From: an uncultured Bacilli bacterium
GTDB lineage: Bacteria > Bacillota_I > Bacilli_A > RF39 > UBA660
Assembly: GCA_947632495.1 (NCBI GenBank)
Contig: CANRPL010000032.1
Location: forward strand, 1-15,816
Length of the DNA: 15,816 nucleotides
Direction: 5' to 3'
A program made the position numbers and the translations under genes. The notes beneath the pieces are model-generated. The model had not been told where the DNA came from and ran no database searches. It saw nothing but the letters and a program-made list of their open reading frames with translations. Every line of letters starts with the position of its first letter. The stretch's first letter is position 1. Shown piece by piece: positions 14,831 to 15,816 of the stretch.

Positions 14831-15352
14831 GTACACAATTATACACTTACTAGCATATTTTTTACACTTTATTTCTTCAAAATAGTTAGATGTTACCTTT
14901 TCACCATCAAATTCACAAACGATAATACCTTGTTTTTTTAATAAATTATAGTTATATATTTTATCGAGGCAATCATTAATTAGATTAAGCTTATATGGTG
15001 GATCTAATAAAATAATATCAAACTGAACGTGATTATTAGCGAGTTTCATTAAAGCTTTAGCATAATCATCATACATAATATTAACGCCATCAATAGCGTC
15101 AGTATTTCTTTTTAAGACTTTAATAACTTCCGGATTATGATCGACGAAGACACATGACTTACTACCATTAGATAAGGCTTCAATACCTAAAGCTCCACTA
15201 CCAGCAAATAAATCTAAAACTACACTATCCGGTAAATAATTTTGAATGCTAGCAAATAGTGATTCTTTAATGCGATCCATCGTAGGTCTTGTACCATCGA
15301 TATTAAATCCCTCTAGTTTTCGTCCTTTATATTTACCACTAATAACACGCAT
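14816..15352 (-). CDS. rsmD: 16S rRNA (guanine(966)-N2)-methyltransferase RsmD
   Basis: A 178-residue Rossmann-fold methyltransferase. It begins MRVISGKYKGRKL and has TRPTMDRIKESLF at 21-33, the family opening. Motif I VLDLFAGSGALGIEAL (45-60) binds S-adenosylmethionine, FVDHNPE (69-75) is the ribose-binding acidic strand, and LLDPPY (115-120) is the catalytic DPPY motif for N2-guanine methylation. The enzyme methylates G966 of 16S rRNA in the small subunit. Length is normal for the family. ATG 15352 follows AGGTGG (15357-15362), and the ylbE-like gene ends 16 bases upstream. In Bacillus this gene (ylbH) lies after ylbF and ylbG and before coaD; here ylbE-like is next to it and coaD is absent. 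Likely housekeeping expression from a promoter beyond the right edge. Confidence 0.95.
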   Translation of the reverse strand: MRVISGKYKGRKLEGFNIDGTRPTMDRIKESLFASIQNYLPDSVVLDLFAGSGALGIEALSNGSKSCVFVDHNPEVIKVLKRNTDAIDGVNIMYDDYAKALMKLANNHVQFDIILLDPPYKLNLINDCLDKIYNYNLLKKQGIIVCEFDGEKVTSNYFEEIKCKKYASKCIIVYKRVK

Positions 15353-15368
15353 ATAACCACCTACTTAA

Positions 15369-15590
15369 TTATACCATAGAGCTAAAGAGATTACTAACAA
15401 GATTCATTGTATCAATCACTTTATTAATTTTATCTGATGGTCGTAGTTTATATTTAATACGCATTTCCTCATGAAAGTTTTTAAATTGGGAAGGATCACG
15501 AATTAATCTTTTATACCAAATATTATTCTCACGTAAATATTTTATATATAAGGGGTTTCTTTTAAGAGCAAACTGAACTTCTAAAGGCAT
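15369..15590 (-). CDS. ylbE: YlbE-like protein
   Basis: A 73-residue protein matching the YlbE family of Bacilli (about 80 residues in B. subtilis). It opens with PLEVQFALKRNPLYIKYLRE, followed by WYKRLIRDPSQFKNF (26-40) and KYKLRPSDKINKVID (46-60). Its function is not established. There are no membrane helices; the protein looks helical, basic and cytoplasmic. ATG 15590 overlaps the stop of the ylbD-like gene in a TAATG junction and has no clear ribosome site of its own, so translation probably depends on ribosomes finishing the upstream gene. Its position between ylbD-like and rsmD is the same gene order as in Bacillus with ylbF and ylbG missing, which supports the naming. Confidence 0.85.
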   Translation of the reverse strand: MPLEVQFALKRNPLYIKYLRENNIWYKRLIRDPSQFKNFHEEMRIKYKLRPSDKINKVIDTMNLVSNLFSSMV

Positions 15591-15816
15591 TAATCATCTA
15601 AATGTTGATATAGAGGTCTAGGTTCATATGTATTATTTGAAGTATTACCAGTTGTAAGATCACTTACGACGCCTAAAACTCTTTGAATACTATTAATCGA
15701 TTCTTGAACTGCATCTAAATCGATATTTTTTAAATACCCCATAAAATCAATATTATTTAATTTCTTTGTTTCCTTTTCTTCACTTAAATATGGTTTCCAG
15801 GCCTCGTTATCAGAAC
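15590..15816 (-). CDS. ylbD: YlbD-like protein (N-terminal part beyond the right edge)
   Basis: The last 74 codons are visible, ending in TAA (15592-15590). The segment includes WKPYLSEEK, a GYLKNIDLDAVQESINSIQRVL helix region split by a short turn, a Thr/Asn-rich linker (TTGNTSNNT), and the terminal PRPLYQHLDD, which resembles the conserved RPLY..(F)xD end of YlbD proteins. The family is annotated as a spore coat YlbD-like protein in Bacillus, but it also occurs in Bacilli not known to sporulate, so the coat role should not be assumed here. Overlaps the ylbE-like start by one base. The start, promoter and N-terminal half lie outside the window. Confidence 0.75.
   Translation of the reverse strand, partial: SDNEAWKPYLSEEKETKKLNNIDFMGYLKNIDLDAVQESINSIQRVLGVVSDLTTGNTSNNTYEPRPLYQHLDD

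Overview
This is a strongly AT-rich window (roughly one third G+C by eye). Almost every gene is on the minus strand, so transcription runs from high to low coordinates. The right edge carries a ylbD-like / ylbE-like / rsmD cluster, an arrangement typical of the Bacilli. Together with teichoic-acid-type enzymes, secreted wall proteins and dockerin/cohesin domains, this points to a walled, low-GC member of the Bacillota, most likely an uncultured, host-associated Bacilli lineage near the RF39/Erysipelotrichia groups (inference). Every tryptophan I checked is TGG, and none of the 14 visible gene ends is TGA. This fits the standard bacterial code rather than the mycoplasma code.

Layout, in order of transcription on the minus strand. 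(1) 15816-14816: ylbD-like (cut by the window edge), ylbE-like and rsmD, ended by a hairpin terminator. (2) 14760-11336: a secreted GH73-type N-acetylglucosaminidase ending in a type I dockerin, then a membrane-anchored protein beginning with a cohesin-like domain. This looks like a one-enzyme, one-anchor cohesin-dockerin pair. (3) 10653-11327 is the only plus-strand gene. It encodes an unrecognised three-helix membrane protein that converges on the cohesin gene and shares a bidirectional terminator with it. (4) 10550-8131: a TagO/WecA-type prenyl-phosphate sugar-1-phosphate transferase, a GtrB-type prenyl-phosphate glycosyltransferase and a GtrA-type membrane protein. (5) 8049-5457: a DHHW/AlgX-like protein overlapping an AlgI-type MBOAT acyltransferase, then a terminator. 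(6) 5366-4263: an OafA/YrhL-type acyltransferase with its own promoter and terminator. (7) 4186-1: a GT2 glycosyltransferase fused to a degenerate TagF-like domain, then two TagB/TagF-family glycerophosphotransferases in tandem, the second running off the left edge.

Read as a whole, 1-10550 looks like a cell-wall glycopolymer locus. TagO starts the lipid-linked chain. The GT2 and TagB/F enzymes build a (glycerol) phosphate polymer. GtrB/GtrA supply a lipid-linked sugar for decoration. AlgI/DHHW and OafA-type enzymes add O-acyl groups. Next to it, the dockerin glucosaminidase and the cohesin membrane anchor would hold a peptidoglycan hydrolase at the cell surface. Transcription units are compact: within gaps of about 75-135 bases, each boundary holds a terminator hairpin followed directly by a promoter.

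The most interesting points are the cohesin-dockerin pair used for a wall hydrolase instead of a cellulase, the TagF-like domain that has lost its signature residues, and the unknown plus-strand membrane protein. No stretch over 300 bases lacks a gene, and I saw no tRNA, rRNA, CRISPR array, insertion sequence or phage gene.
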